Positions 1-7,463 of a stretch of DNA of 28,230 bases are shown one piece after another. The notes under the pieces are model-generated. The model was not told the DNA's origin. It ran no database searches and worked only from the letters and a program-made list of their open reading frames with translations. How positions within the stretch are numbered: the stretch's first letter is position 1; every line of letters starts with the position of its first letter. Source of the DNA: an uncultured Collinsella sp. (GTDB taxonomy: Bacteria > Actinomycetota > Coriobacteriia > Coriobacteriales > Coriobacteriaceae); the NCBI GenBank assembly GCA_900544225.1, contig UQUD01000012.1, positions 1 to 28,230 on the forward strand, in the 5' to 3' direction. The translations under genes and the position numbers were made by a program.

Positions 1-953
1 CCCGCCGTGGGCTTGCCACCCTCGAGCTCGACCAGGCCATCGTAGCGGCCGCCGCCGCCGATGGAGCCGACGCCGGCGCCAGGGGCCTCGACCTCAAAGA
101 CAGTACGGGTGTAGTAGTCCAGGCCGCGCACCAAGGTGGGATCCTCGACATACTCGATACCGGCGGCATCCAGATAGCGCTTGACCTGCTCGTAGTGCTC
201 GCGGCACTCATCGCACAGGTTGTCACCCATCAGCGGAGCCTCGGCCATGATCTCGCGGCAGTGGTCGTTCTTGCAGTCGAAGGCACGCAGCGGGTTGAGC
301 TCGGCGCGCTCGCGGCACTCATCGCACATCTCGTCGGCGTGATCGAGGATGAACTGCTTAACCTGCTCGCGATAAGCCGGACGGCACTGGGCGTCACCCA
401 TCGAGTTGATGAGCAGACGAAGCTTGGAAAGATCGAAGCCCAGGCGCTTGTAGAACTCCATGAGCATGATGATGCACTCGGCGTCTGCCGCCGGATCGGG
501 AGCGCCGAGCCACTCGATGCCCACCTGGTGGAACTGGCGCAGGCGGCCCTTCTGGGGACGCTCGCCGCGGAACATGGCCTCGGCGTAGTAAGCCTTAAAC
601 GGCATGGAGCCCTGGGGCACCAGATTGTTCTCGACGACGGCGCGCACCACGCCGGCCGTGCCCTCGGGGCGAAGTGCCAGGCGCTGCTTGGGCTTGAGTT
701 TGGTGTCGGTGCCCTCGGTAAAGACGCGCTCCAGGTTGGCACCGCTGAACACGCGGAACATTTCCTTGCGCACGACGTCGGTCGACTGGCCGATACCGTG
801 GACAAACACGTCAACCTGCTCGATCGCGGGCGTCTCGATGGGTTTAAAACCAAACGGCTCGAACACGCCGGCCGCAATCTGCTGCATCTTTTGCCAGGCG
901 CGCATCTCGGCGCCGATAAGGTCGCGGGTTCCCTCCGCCTTCTGTGCCTGCAT
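1..953 (-). CDS. hisS: Histidine--tRNA ligase (HisRS), 5' part only
   Basis: Charges tRNA-His with histidine in the cytoplasm. About 317 codons are visible of a usual 420-430. The reading frame is still open at the left window edge, so this is truncation by the window and not a broken gene. Class II motif 2 is visible as FRGERPQKGRLRQFHQ, followed by the HisRS signatures LVRGLDYYTRTVFE (about residues 277-290) and GGGGRYDGLV (about 296-305). Motif 3 and the anticodon-binding domain lie beyond the edge. The start MQAQKAEGTRDLIG is typical of the family, and an AAAGGTG ribosome binding site precedes the ATG at 953. A perfect TATAAT lies about 43 bases upstream. Identity is secure. Confidence 0.97.
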   Translation of the reverse strand, partial: MQAQKAEGTRDLIGAEMRAWQKMQQIAAGVFEPFGFKPIETPAIEQVDVFVHGIGQSTDVVRKEMFRVFSGANLERVFTEGTDTKLKPKQRLALRPEGTAGVVRAVVENNLVPQGSMPFKAYYAEAMFRGERPQKGRLRQFHQVGIEWLGAPDPAADAECIIMLMEFYKRLGFDLSKLRLLINSMGDAQCRPAYREQVKQFILDHADEMCDECRERAELNPLRAFDCKNDHCREIMAEAPLMGDNLCDECREHYEQVKRYLDAAGIEYVEDPTLVRGLDYYTRTVFEVEAPGAGVGSIGGGGRYDGLVELEGGKPTA

Positions 954-995
954 GGGCAAACACCTTTCTTTTGTATCGCGTCATAGGTAGTGGAC

Positions 996-1001
996 ATTAT
1001 A
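996..1001 (-). promoter_or_regulatory. Probable -10 box of hisS
   Basis: A perfect TATAAT on the minus strand lies 43 bases before the hisS start codon. No good -35 box is seen at 16-18 bases upstream, because that position is occupied by the edge of the 25-bp hairpin at 1019-1078. The promoter may depend on an activator or on the -10 alone. Confidence 0.55.
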
Positions 1002-1018
1002 CGGCACAAAGCAGCAAC

Positions 1019-1078
1019 GCGGCGGCGCGCCTGACCGAACGAGGGTATGGGGACTCGTTCGGCCAGACGCGCCGCCGC
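1019..1078 (-). repeat. Long 25-bp inverted repeat between MFS gene and hisS
   Basis: The arms are 1019-1043 and 1054-1078, with a 10-base loop. Only two positions differ from perfect pairing. On the minus strand both are G-U wobbles, whereas on the plus strand they would be A-C mismatches, so minus-strand RNA is favoured. It sits 37 bases after the MFS stop and directly before the hisS -10 box. It could end MFS transcription, but the following bases (GTTGCTGCTTTGTG) are not a clean U-run. It could also be a dispersed palindromic element. Confidence 0.6.
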
Positions 1079-1115
1079 GGACGAAGCGGACAAGCGGCGA
1101 TGCGCTTTGGCCTAC

Positions 1116-2420
1116 CTACTCCCCCGCCACGCTCGCGCGCAGCTTGGCGGCGATGGGCTCGGATGCCAGCAGGAACACGAGCATGACCACGGAGCACGCC
1201 AGGCACACGATCCAGGTGCTCGCAAAGGAGCCCGTGGCATCGAACAGCACGCCCGAGACAATGGCGCCCACGGTGCCGCCGACCATCTCGAGCGAGGTAA
1301 TGGTGCCCGTGACCTTACCGAGGTCGGCCATGCCAAACTGCTCGGACGCGGCGATGGTAGGCGTGATGGTGCCCATGCACGTTCCGATACCAAAGCTCAC
1401 GGCAGCCACGATGGAACCAAGATCGGTCGCGGGGAAGCACAGGGCGACGCAGGCGATAATGCACGCAATGGAGCCAAGGATATTGCCAAAGCGCAGACCA
1501 AAGCGGTCATAGATCGCACCGAGCGAAATCTTGGCGATAACGACGGTGACCATGTAGGCCGAAAGCACGGTACCTGCCCACATGGGATCGTGGCCGCCCG
1601 TGACGATCTTGGCGCCGTTGACGGTAACACTCGTCATGTTGGTGACCTGGTTGGGCAAGATGGCGCCGTTAACGAGACCCATAAAGAGGAAGGCGACGAC
1701 GAGCAGCCAAAACGCCGGGCTCTTCTTGATACGAGACCAGCCGACGCTAACCTCGGGCGCCGTGTGCTCGTCCTTATCGCCAGCCGTCGAGACGGACGGA
1801 TCGCCCGGGTTCTCGCCGAGCGGCTTAAGGCCGATCTCGGAAGGCTTGGTGCGGAAGGAGTAAGCCGTGATGGGCAGTGCCGCCACCATGCAGACGGCAG
1901 CGAGTACCAGGAACGCAGAGCGCCAGCCCACACTCACGATAAGAGAGCTCACGATCGGCGAGAGAATGGCTCCGCCAAAGCCCGAGCCCGAAAGTGCGAT
2001 GGAAATGGCAAGGCCGCGTTTAGCGGTAAACCAGTTGGCGGTCACAAGGCTAATGAGCAGACGGGTCGAGGCCACAGCGAAGCAGCCCGAAACGGCAAAG
2101 AGCACGTAGACCTGCCACAGCTCACCGACAAAGCTCATGCCGGCAAGCACCGCCGAGGTAGCGATAACGGTAAGCGAGCCCAATACGCGGCCACTCACCT
2201 TATCGGCAACATGACCGATAACGAGCGAACCCACGACACTCACCACGGTGGAGATGGCATTGGAGACGTTGTACTGCGCAAGGGAAATACCCAGGTTGCT
2301 GACGATCAGCGGCTGGAACAGGCTCATGCAGTTGACGAAAATCGTGTAACACGTGGCCATGATCACGAAGCCGGAGGCCACCACGAGCCAGCCGGGGAAG
2401 AACTTACGCTGCTGGGGCAT
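1116..2420 (-). CDS. MFS transporter, OFA (oxalate/formate antiporter)-like
   Basis: A polytopic inner-membrane carrier of the major facilitator superfamily, about 434 residues, with twelve hydrophobic segments expected in two groups of six and a charged central loop around residues 190-225. The N-terminus (FFPGWLVVASGFVIMATCYTIFVNCMSLFQPL) and GSGFGGAILSPI in the first half resemble the OFA subgroup, whose members move small organic anions. The substrate cannot be read from sequence. I chose the ATG at 2420 because AAAAGGAG stands four bases before it; a TTG 18 bases further upstream has no such site. It follows the M20 hydrolase on the same strand with 122 bases between, which contain a long palindrome. 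Joint use with the hydrolase is possible but unproven. Confidence 0.85.
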   Translation of the reverse strand: MPQQRKFFPGWLVVASGFVIMATCYTIFVNCMSLFQPLIVSNLGISLAQYNVSNAISTVVSVVGSLVIGHVADKVSGRVLGSLTVIATSAVLAGMSFVGELWQVYVLFAVSGCFAVASTRLLISLVTANWFTAKRGLAISIALSGSGFGGAILSPIVSSLIVSVGWRSAFLVLAAVCMVAALPITAYSFRTKPSEIGLKPLGENPGDPSVSTAGDKDEHTAPEVSVGWSRIKKSPAFWLLVVAFLFMGLVNGAILPNQVTNMTSVTVNGAKIVTGGHDPMWAGTVLSAYMVTVVIAKISLGAIYDRFGLRFGNILGSIACIIACVALCFPATDLGSIVAAVSFGIGTCMGTITPTIAASEQFGMADLGKVTGTITSLEMVGGTVGAIVSGVLFDATGSFASTWIVCLACSVVMLVFLLASEPIAAKLRASVAGE

Positions 2421-2451
2421 ACTGCTCCTTTTAGACAAACGAATAGCCTGC

Positions 2452-2557
2452 GCCGGGCGCCGGTAGTGCCCAAGATTGCCTTGAAAGACAAGGGCATAGG
2501 CCTTACGGCCATGCCCGCAGGCTTGAAAGGCAAGGTTGGGTGCTACCGGTGGTCGGC
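2452..2557 (+). repeat. Long imperfect palindrome, possible structured RNA
   Basis: About 100 bases fold into one long hairpin: CCGGTAG (2460-2466) pairs with CTACCGG (2543-2549), CCCAA with TTGGG, TTGCCTT with AAGGCAA, GGGCAT with ATGCCC, and GGCC with GGCC around a four-base loop at 2503-2506. Small symmetric internal loops separate the stems. The tandem TG/TG step and the outer extension pair by G-U wobble only on the plus strand. On the minus strand the tip would instead be a GNRA loop (GTAA), so the strand is uncertain. The M20 stop codon lies inside the right arm. There is no U-run on either side, so it is not a standard terminator. Confidence 0.55.
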
Positions 2558-3835
2558 GATATAGCCCAAAGCGACGGCGGTATAGGCCGCGGCACCGAGC
2601 GGCAGCTCGGCATCGTTAAAACGTGCCTTGGGATGGTGCTGGGCAAAGTGTTCGTCCGTGTCGGTTACGGCCGCGCCCACGGTAAAGTACGCACTTGGGA
2701 TCTTGCTCGAGATAAGCGCGAAGTCCTCACTCGCCATGGCATGGAAAAGCGGCAAGAAAGCCGTCTTGGGCAGCACTGCGCCCACGTAGCCAAGCGACGC
2801 CTGAGTCATATCGCTGTCGAGTACAAGCGGCGGAACATCCGAAAGCGTCTCGATGGTCGCCGGCGTACGATAGGTCGTAGCAACGCCGTTAACGACCTCC
2901 GCGATGCGGGTCTTTAGGTGAGCCATGAGCTCAACATCAAAGCCGCGCAGCGTTCCCTCGAGCACGCAGGTGTCGGGGATGACGTTGGCCGCCAAGCCGC
3001 CGGCGAACTTACCAACGGTAAGTGCGACTTCCTTGGCCGCCGGCACCTCGCGGGAGATAAGCTCCTGGAGCGCCAGGTGCACGTGGACGCCGGCCGTGAT
3101 GGGGTCGATGCAGATCTCGGGGCTGGAACCGTGGCCGCCCTTGCCCTGGAGCGTGATGCGGAAACCGTACACACCCGAGAGCGCCGGGCTGCCGTAGAGC
3201 ACCAGGCCAAGCGGCGACTGGCTGTTGACATGCATGGCAAAGGCCGCCTGAGGGCGCGGGTTCTCGAGCAAGCCGTCGGCGATGGCAGCGCGTGCTCCCT
3301 CAAAGGTCTCCTCGCCCGGCTGGAACAGCAACTTGACGGTAGCGTTGGCCTCCACAAGCTCGGCCTCGCGGGCCTTGAGCAGGCGCGCCGCACCAAGCAG
3401 AGCCGTCGCGTGCATATCGTGACCGCAAGCATGCATGCAGCCATTGGTGGATGCAAAGGGCTCGCCGGATTCCTCGACAACGGGAAGGGCATCCATATCG
3501 CCTCGGAGCATGACGACCGTTCCGGCCTGCTCGTCCTTGCACGTGCCATTGCCCTGAGCGGCCGCACCGGCACCGATCAGGCCAACGACGCAGGAACCGT
3601 CGACTAGCGTGGTATGGGGGATGTCCATCTCGTCCAGACGTGCCTGGATATAGGCAGACGTCTGCGGAAGATTGTTACCCAGCTCGGGCATCTGGTGTAG
3701 ATCGTGTCGCCATGCAGCGAGCTCGTCTGCAAAAGCCTGAGCTTCTGCGACAAGACCGTCACCGATAGCGGCCTGCGCCGCCGCGGTGGCCTGGGGCGCT
3801 GGTTGCGGTTGAAAATCGGACAGAGCTGATGCCAT
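2543..3835 (-). CDS. M20 family metal-dependent amidohydrolase
   Basis: A cytoplasmic zinc-type hydrolase that cleaves N-acyl or amide bonds of small amino-acid derivatives (M20D subgroup: hippurate, IAA-amino acid and N-acetyl-diaminopimelate hydrolases). About 430 residues, normal for the group. Visible motifs are RGDMDALPVVEESG (111-124), HACGHDMH (135-142) with metal ligands C137 and H139, and LLFQPGEE (169-176) with the catalytic glutamate pair, followed by a dimerisation domain that begins near the GGHGS segment. I chose the ATG at 3835 because GGAGGG stands five bases upstream; an earlier in-frame start near 3913 has no such site and would overlap the terminator of the upstream gene. 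The exact substrate is not determinable. Confidence 0.9.
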   Translation of the reverse strand: MASALSDFQPQPAPQATAAAQAAIGDGLVAEAQAFADELAAWRHDLHQMPELGNNLPQTSAYIQARLDEMDIPHTTLVDGSCVVGLIGAGAAAQGNGTCKDEQAGTVVMLRGDMDALPVVEESGEPFASTNGCMHACGHDMHATALLGAARLLKAREAELVEANATVKLLFQPGEETFEGARAAIADGLLENPRPQAAFAMHVNSQSPLGLVLYGSPALSGVYGFRITLQGKGGHGSSPEICIDPITAGVHVHLALQELISREVPAAKEVALTVGKFAGGLAANVIPDTCVLEGTLRGFDVELMAHLKTRIAEVVNGVATTYRTPATIETLSDVPPLVLDSDMTQASLGYVGAVLPKTAFLPLFHAMASEDFALISSKIPSAYFTVGAAVTDTDEHFAQHHPKARFNDAELPLGAAAYTAVALGYIADHR

Positions 3836-3865
3836 AGAAGCCCTCCAGTAACGTTTTTGCAGCAC

Positions 3866-3901
3866 GCACTTTGATAGCGTAAAGTGCAAGGTACAACTGT
3901 A
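3866..3901 (-). promoter_or_regulatory. Two dyads in the M20 hydrolase leader
   Basis: GCACTTT (3866-3872) and AAAGTGC (3881-3887) form a 7-bp inverted repeat with an 8-base spacer. Next to it, 3891-3901 carries GTACAACTGTA, which recurs in inverted orientation in the promoter region of the YhgE pair (10361-10371). Both lie between the terminator of the EamA gene and the M20 ribosome binding site, where this gene's own promoter should be. No convincing -35/-10 pair was found, so the role as operators is inference. Confidence 0.35.
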
Positions 3902-3911
3902 AGGGCATGAC

Positions 3912-3938
3912 ATAAAAATGCCGCCCTGGGAGGGCGGC
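3912..3938 (-). terminator. Rho-independent terminator of the EamA transporter gene
   Basis: GCCGCCC (3920-3926) and GGGCGGC (3932-3938) form a perfect 7-bp stem with a 5-base loop. On the minus strand it is followed by ATTTTTAT. It starts 13 bases after the EamA stop codon. Confidence 0.9.
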
Positions 3939-3950
3939 GCAACAAGTTGT

Positions 3951-4934
3951 TTACAATTGCGGGTGTGATTTTCGGCGCAAGAAATCGAAATGCGTCTCGC
4001 TCAAGATAATCGAAAGAAAGATGAGCGCGAAGCCGGCGAGCAGGCGCGAGGTGAGCGCCTCCCCCATCAGCAGCACCGAGAACAGCACGCCCGAAGGCGA
4101 CTCCATCGAAAGGAGCAGTGAGCCCGTCGAGGCCGAGACATGCGCCAAGCCGACGTTTTGGATGAGCAGAGCCGCGCATGTGCAACCAACCGAGAGAAAC
4201 GCCATCGCGCTGATAAAGCTCGGCGTCCACACGGACAGAGGCGCTTGGGTCTCGAATAGCAGCGACGTTGCCAGGCTCAGCACGCCGTTGCCCACAAACA
4301 TCCAAAACGTGATGACGTTGATGTCCATTTTGCGACCGTACTTGGCAGTCACCGCCATCTGGATGGCGAAAAAGACCGCACCCGCCAGCGTAATGACATC
4401 ACCGATGTTGAATTCAACGCTATCGAGCGCCACCAAGCCAATGCCCGCCAAGCACAGCAGCGCCGCGCCCAGGTTATAGCGGGTGAGTTTTTCGCCGCTC
4501 AGAAAATAGCTCGCGAACGGCACAACGATGCAATACGTGCCCGTCAAAAAAGCATTCTTGCCCGCCGTGGTGTGCGCCAGACCGACTGTCTGCAGGGCGT
4601 AGGCGGCCCACATAAGTGCGCCCATGCCAAGTCCGACGATAAGGTTGCGGGCGTTGAGGTGCGCGATGATGCGCTTGTGGAAGATGAAAAACATGACCAA
4701 CGCCGCAGGCAGAAAGCGCACGTAGAGCAGTTCGAACACCGGAATGGTGTCGAGCGCGTCCTTCATGGTCGTAAAGGAGTAGCCCCAGACGACTGCCACC
4801 GAAAGCAGCAGGACTTTCCAGAACAGCGGCGAGCGAGCGCCGGCGCCGCGGGAGGTGCCGCCCGCGCCCAGGTCCTCGCGAGCAACAGGGCTATCGGGCA
4901 TCATTTCGATATTGTCAGTGGCATGCTGGGCCAT
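3951..4934 (-). CDS. EamA/DMT-superfamily transporter
   Basis: An inner-membrane exporter or permease of the drug/metabolite transporter superfamily, 327 residues, slightly long because of an acidic 35-residue N-terminal tail. About ten hydrophobic segments run from about 36 to 315 in two EamA halves. Typical features are VVWGYSFTTMKDAL at the start of the first half, the segment AYALQTVGLAHTTAGKNAFLTGTY, and QNVGLAHVSASTGSLLLSMESPSGVLFSVLLMGE in the second half. GAGG lies seven bases before the ATG at 4934. Upstream on the same strand is the structured region 5002-5274 ending in an intrinsic terminator, which could control this gene by attenuation. The substrate is unknown. Confidence 0.88.
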   Translation of the reverse strand: MAQHATDNIEMMPDSPVAREDLGAGGTSRGAGARSPLFWKVLLLSVAVVWGYSFTTMKDALDTIPVFELLYVRFLPAALVMFFIFHKRIIAHLNARNLIVGLGMGALMWAAYALQTVGLAHTTAGKNAFLTGTYCIVVPFASYFLSGEKLTRYNLGAALLCLAGIGLVALDSVEFNIGDVITLAGAVFFAIQMAVTAKYGRKMDINVITFWMFVGNGVLSLATSLLFETQAPLSVWTPSFISAMAFLSVGCTCAALLIQNVGLAHVSASTGSLLLSMESPSGVLFSVLLMGEALTSRLLAGFALIFLSIILSETHFDFLRRKSHPQL

Positions 4935-5001
4935 AGGGCATCCTCGCGCTCAATCTGGGCGTGGTGTCCGCACGCGCATGGCTGCGTGCCGCCTCATGGT
5001 C

Positions 5002-5041
5002 AAATAAAAGCAGGGCGCACCGGACCCCCGGCACGCCCCGC
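5002..5041 (-). terminator. Strong intrinsic terminator 68 bases upstream of the EamA gene
   Basis: Arms 5010-5023 and 5028-5041 make a 14-bp stem with a 4-base loop. Three of the pairs are G-U on the minus strand and would be A-C mismatches on the plus strand. On the minus strand TTTTATTT follows directly. It is either the end of the structured RNA at 5067-5274 or an attenuator for the EamA gene. Confidence 0.85.
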
Positions 5042-5066
5042 TACTGTAGCAACAACCAAGCAGCCC

Positions 5067-5274
5067 GTGCAATTCACTACGCTAAAGCGTCTTGTTCCGC
5101 CGTTCTACCGAACGGCGGACCAGTCGACGCTGCGCGAGTCGCATTCACACCAATCTGACGTTCAATTTCGAGGGCGCGACCAGAAGGTCAGCGCCCTCTC
5201 ATTTCACGTCACCTTGGCGCAAATGCGGCTCGCTCGCTGGCATTAGTGCTACATCAGCGTTAAAGTTGCCGCAC
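5067..5274 (-). ncRNA. Candidate structured RNA or riboswitch-like leader, family not recognised
   Basis: No credible protein is encoded here. On the minus strand the segment folds as a closed multibranch structure. A closing helix pairs ACGCT (5079-5083) with AGCGT (5256-5260), with GCAA (5069-5072) against TTGC (5266-5269) outside it. Hairpin A (5133-5233) has a 5-bp stem, a 14-bp stem, a GG/GA internal loop, TGACGT/ACGTCA, a purine-rich internal loop, GAGGGCGC/GCGCCCTC and a short tip. Hairpin B is GCGTC/GACGC (5087-5091, 5126-5130) around a perfect 10-bp stem at 5096-5119. Three pairs in the 14-bp stem are G-U on the minus strand but A-C mismatches on the plus strand, which fixes the likely direction. 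An intrinsic terminator follows at 5002-5041. I could not match T-box, TPP, cobalamin, FMN, SAM, glycine or lysine signatures. A lineage-specific Coriobacteriia RNA motif is possible. No clear promoter was seen, so it may be released from the upstream transcript. Confidence 0.6.
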
Positions 5275-7463
5275 TAAATAAGCTTCGTCGACTCCAGTTT
5301 TTCGATGATCCAGTCGTTGGCTTTGATGACCGGGCGGCGGAAGACGACGCCCAGTGCCAGCGACGGAATCAGATAGCTCGCCAGAATGCCTAGCTCAATC
5401 CAGTACTCCATGTGGTACGCACCGGCCATGGCGGCATGCATGGCGTTGATGCCGTGGGTGAACGGCAGGAACGGATAGATCGCCTGGAACACAGGGCCGG
5501 TCATCTCGATGGGGAATGTGCCGCCCGAACCACCGACCTGCATGACCAACAGCACGACAGCGAGCGCCTTGCCGATATCGCCAAACGAAACCGTAAGCGT
5601 GTAGACGATATTGGAGAACACGAGACTCGCGACCCAGCCAGCCAGCACAAACTGCAGCGGGTTGTCGCACTGAATGCCAAAGAACAGGATGTCGCCCGCA
5701 CACACGAGCGTTGCCTGCAGCAGAGCCAGACCGCCAAAGAACAGGTAACGACCCAGGTAGATCTCGTGCAGGCGCACGGGGATGAGCTCGTTGATAAGCT
5801 CGTCGTCAACCGAGACCTTCATCATGGCCGCCAGTACGATCGAGCCGACCCAGAGCGACAGAATCGTGTAGAACGGCGCCATGGCCGAACCGTAGTTGCG
5901 GATTGGATAGACCGGCTTGCGGTCGAGTGCGACAGGGCCGGAAAGCGACACGGCCAGACCCTCAGGATCATTGCCAATCATCGTCTTGATCGTAGCGAGG
6001 TCATCCGACATCAAGGCGCCGTCGAGCTCGTCCTTAAACGCACTGATCTTGTCCGACGCCTCGCCCAGCTGATCGGAAGCTTTGTTGACCAGCTTTGCAG
6101 CCTTGGAGAGGCCCTTTGCCAGCGAACCGGATGCGTCGGTCAGGCCGTCTACGGCGCTATCCAGATCGCCCGAGATACCATCGAGCGAGTCTAGAATGCC
6201 CGAGACGGTCTTCTTGAGCTCCTTGGCCTTAACCGAGAACGTGGAATCGTAATCGGATTTGGCGCCCGCGATGCCGGCCTTGGCATCGGCGATGGCCTGA
6301 TCGACCTCGGCACGCGAGTTGTTGACCTCGGCCATGCTATCGGAGAGAGACTTCGCGGTGGCCGCCAGATCCTTGGCATTGTTGCGGTACTCAACGGCGA
6401 TTCTGCCCAGCGACGTCGCGGCGGACTTGAGGCCGTCCTTCAAATTCTCATCGCTCACCTGGTCGGCAAGGCTGCGGAGCTGATCGGCCATCGCATCGAT
6501 ATCCTTGGCGCGCGCATTGAGGGCCGCAGCGGCATCGTTGAGTTGGGACACCGTAAGGTCGACATGCTGGTTTGCGGTGTCGAACGCCTTCGCGAGCTCG
6601 GCAGACACATTGTCGAACGAACCCGCACTTCCATCGATTGCGGCATCGATGGCATCGTTTGCCGCCTTAAGCGCTTCTTTGGAATCATCGATGCCGCTTT
6701 TGGCATGTTCCATGAGCTGCTTTGTCGACTCATCGACGGCACCGGTCCGCTTGAGCATACCGCTCGCCGACGTCAGCGAATCGGACGTGGAGCTCAAAAT
6801 GCCCGCAAGCGACGTTGCGCTGGCCTGAACGTCCTGCAGGTCCTGGACCGAATCGCCGAGCGTCGAGGACAGGTTGGCGATAAAGTTGCTGACCTGGTCG
6901 GTGCTCATGTAATCGAGCAGGCTGGACACCGTCTTAAGACCGATGCTCGTAATGGTCTCGGTAAAAGTTTCGTTAACCTGGCTTTGAACGGCGCTCGAAC
7001 CCTTCTCGGTCACGATCTGCGCGATGGCGTTGGCCTTCTGGTTCTCGTAAAACTCGATATCGGCGTGTTTCACGTCGGTCGAGAAAAGCGTCATCATGTC
7101 AGCGCTAAACGTTTTGGGGATAACGACGGCAGCATAGTACGTGCCCGACTTAACGCCCTCGATAGCCTTTTCGCGATTGTTGAGCACAACCCAATCGAAG
7201 CTCTCGTTGCCGCGTAGGGTGGCGGTCACGTTTTCGCCCACGTTAACCTCGACGGGGATCAAATCGCTCTCGTAACCCTCATCGGTGTTGACCACGGCGA
7301 TCTTAAGATTGCCGGTGTTGCCGTACGGATCCCAGCTGCCGGCGATGTTAAACCACGCGTACAGACACGGTACGATAATGAGGCCCATCACGACAACCAA
7401 GCCGATCACGGAGCGAGACACGTTTTGGACATCGCGCTTAAACAGATGCAGGATGTTCTTCAT
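5274..7463 (-). CDS. YhgE/Pip-family ABC-2-like membrane protein, short paralogue
   Basis: 729 residues, the usual size for the YhgE/Pip family, named from the phage infection protein of lactococci; members are envelope proteins, some needed for phage adsorption or secretion. One hydrophobic segment near the N-terminus (about 19-40) is followed by the diagnostic segment SWDPYGNTGNLKIAVVNTDEGY. A long extracellular region of alternating helices, likely coiled coil (about 190-500), comes next, then a C-terminal cluster of about five or six membrane segments of ABC-2 type. The start codon is directly after the stop of the upstream paralogue, and its ribosome binding site (AAGGAGGTGA, plus-strand 7471-7480) lies inside the last codons of that gene (KGGEA), so translation is coupled. 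Its stop codon touches the candidate RNA at 5067-5274. Confidence 0.88.
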   Translation of the reverse strand: MKNILHLFKRDVQNVSRSVIGLVVVMGLIIVPCLYAWFNIAGSWDPYGNTGNLKIAVVNTDEGYESDLIPVEVNVGENVTATLRGNESFDWVVLNNREKAIEGVKSGTYYAAVVIPKTFSADMMTLFSTDVKHADIEFYENQKANAIAQIVTEKGSSAVQSQVNETFTETITSIGLKTVSSLLDYMSTDQVSNFIANLSSTLGDSVQDLQDVQASATSLAGILSSTSDSLTSASGMLKRTGAVDESTKQLMEHAKSGIDDSKEALKAANDAIDAAIDGSAGSFDNVSAELAKAFDTANQHVDLTVSQLNDAAAALNARAKDIDAMADQLRSLADQVSDENLKDGLKSAATSLGRIAVEYRNNAKDLAATAKSLSDSMAEVNNSRAEVDQAIADAKAGIAGAKSDYDSTFSVKAKELKKTVSGILDSLDGISGDLDSAVDGLTDASGSLAKGLSKAAKLVNKASDQLGEASDKISAFKDELDGALMSDDLATIKTMIGNDPEGLAVSLSGPVALDRKPVYPIRNYGSAMAPFYTILSLWVGSIVLAAMMKVSVDDELINELIPVRLHEIYLGRYLFFGGLALLQATLVCAGDILFFGIQCDNPLQFVLAGWVASLVFSNIVYTLTVSFGDIGKALAVVLLVMQVGGSGGTFPIEMTGPVFQAIYPFLPFTHGINAMHAAMAGAYHMEYWIELGILASYLIPSLALGVVFRRPVIKANDWIIEKLESTKLI

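Noticed and set aside
1..953. hisS as a pseudogene
   Set aside because: The frame is intact up to the first base and all visible motifs are normal; it is simply cut by the window.
1047..2564. Plus-strand open frame of about 505 codons
   Set aside because: It is a shadow of the MFS gene on the other strand: composition is rich in His, Arg, Gly and Asp, with no domain and no ribosome binding site.
5067..5274. T-box or a known riboswitch class
   Set aside because: No T-box antiterminator word, and no recognised core of TPP, cobalamin, FMN, SAM, glycine, lysine or c-di-GMP riboswitches on either strand.
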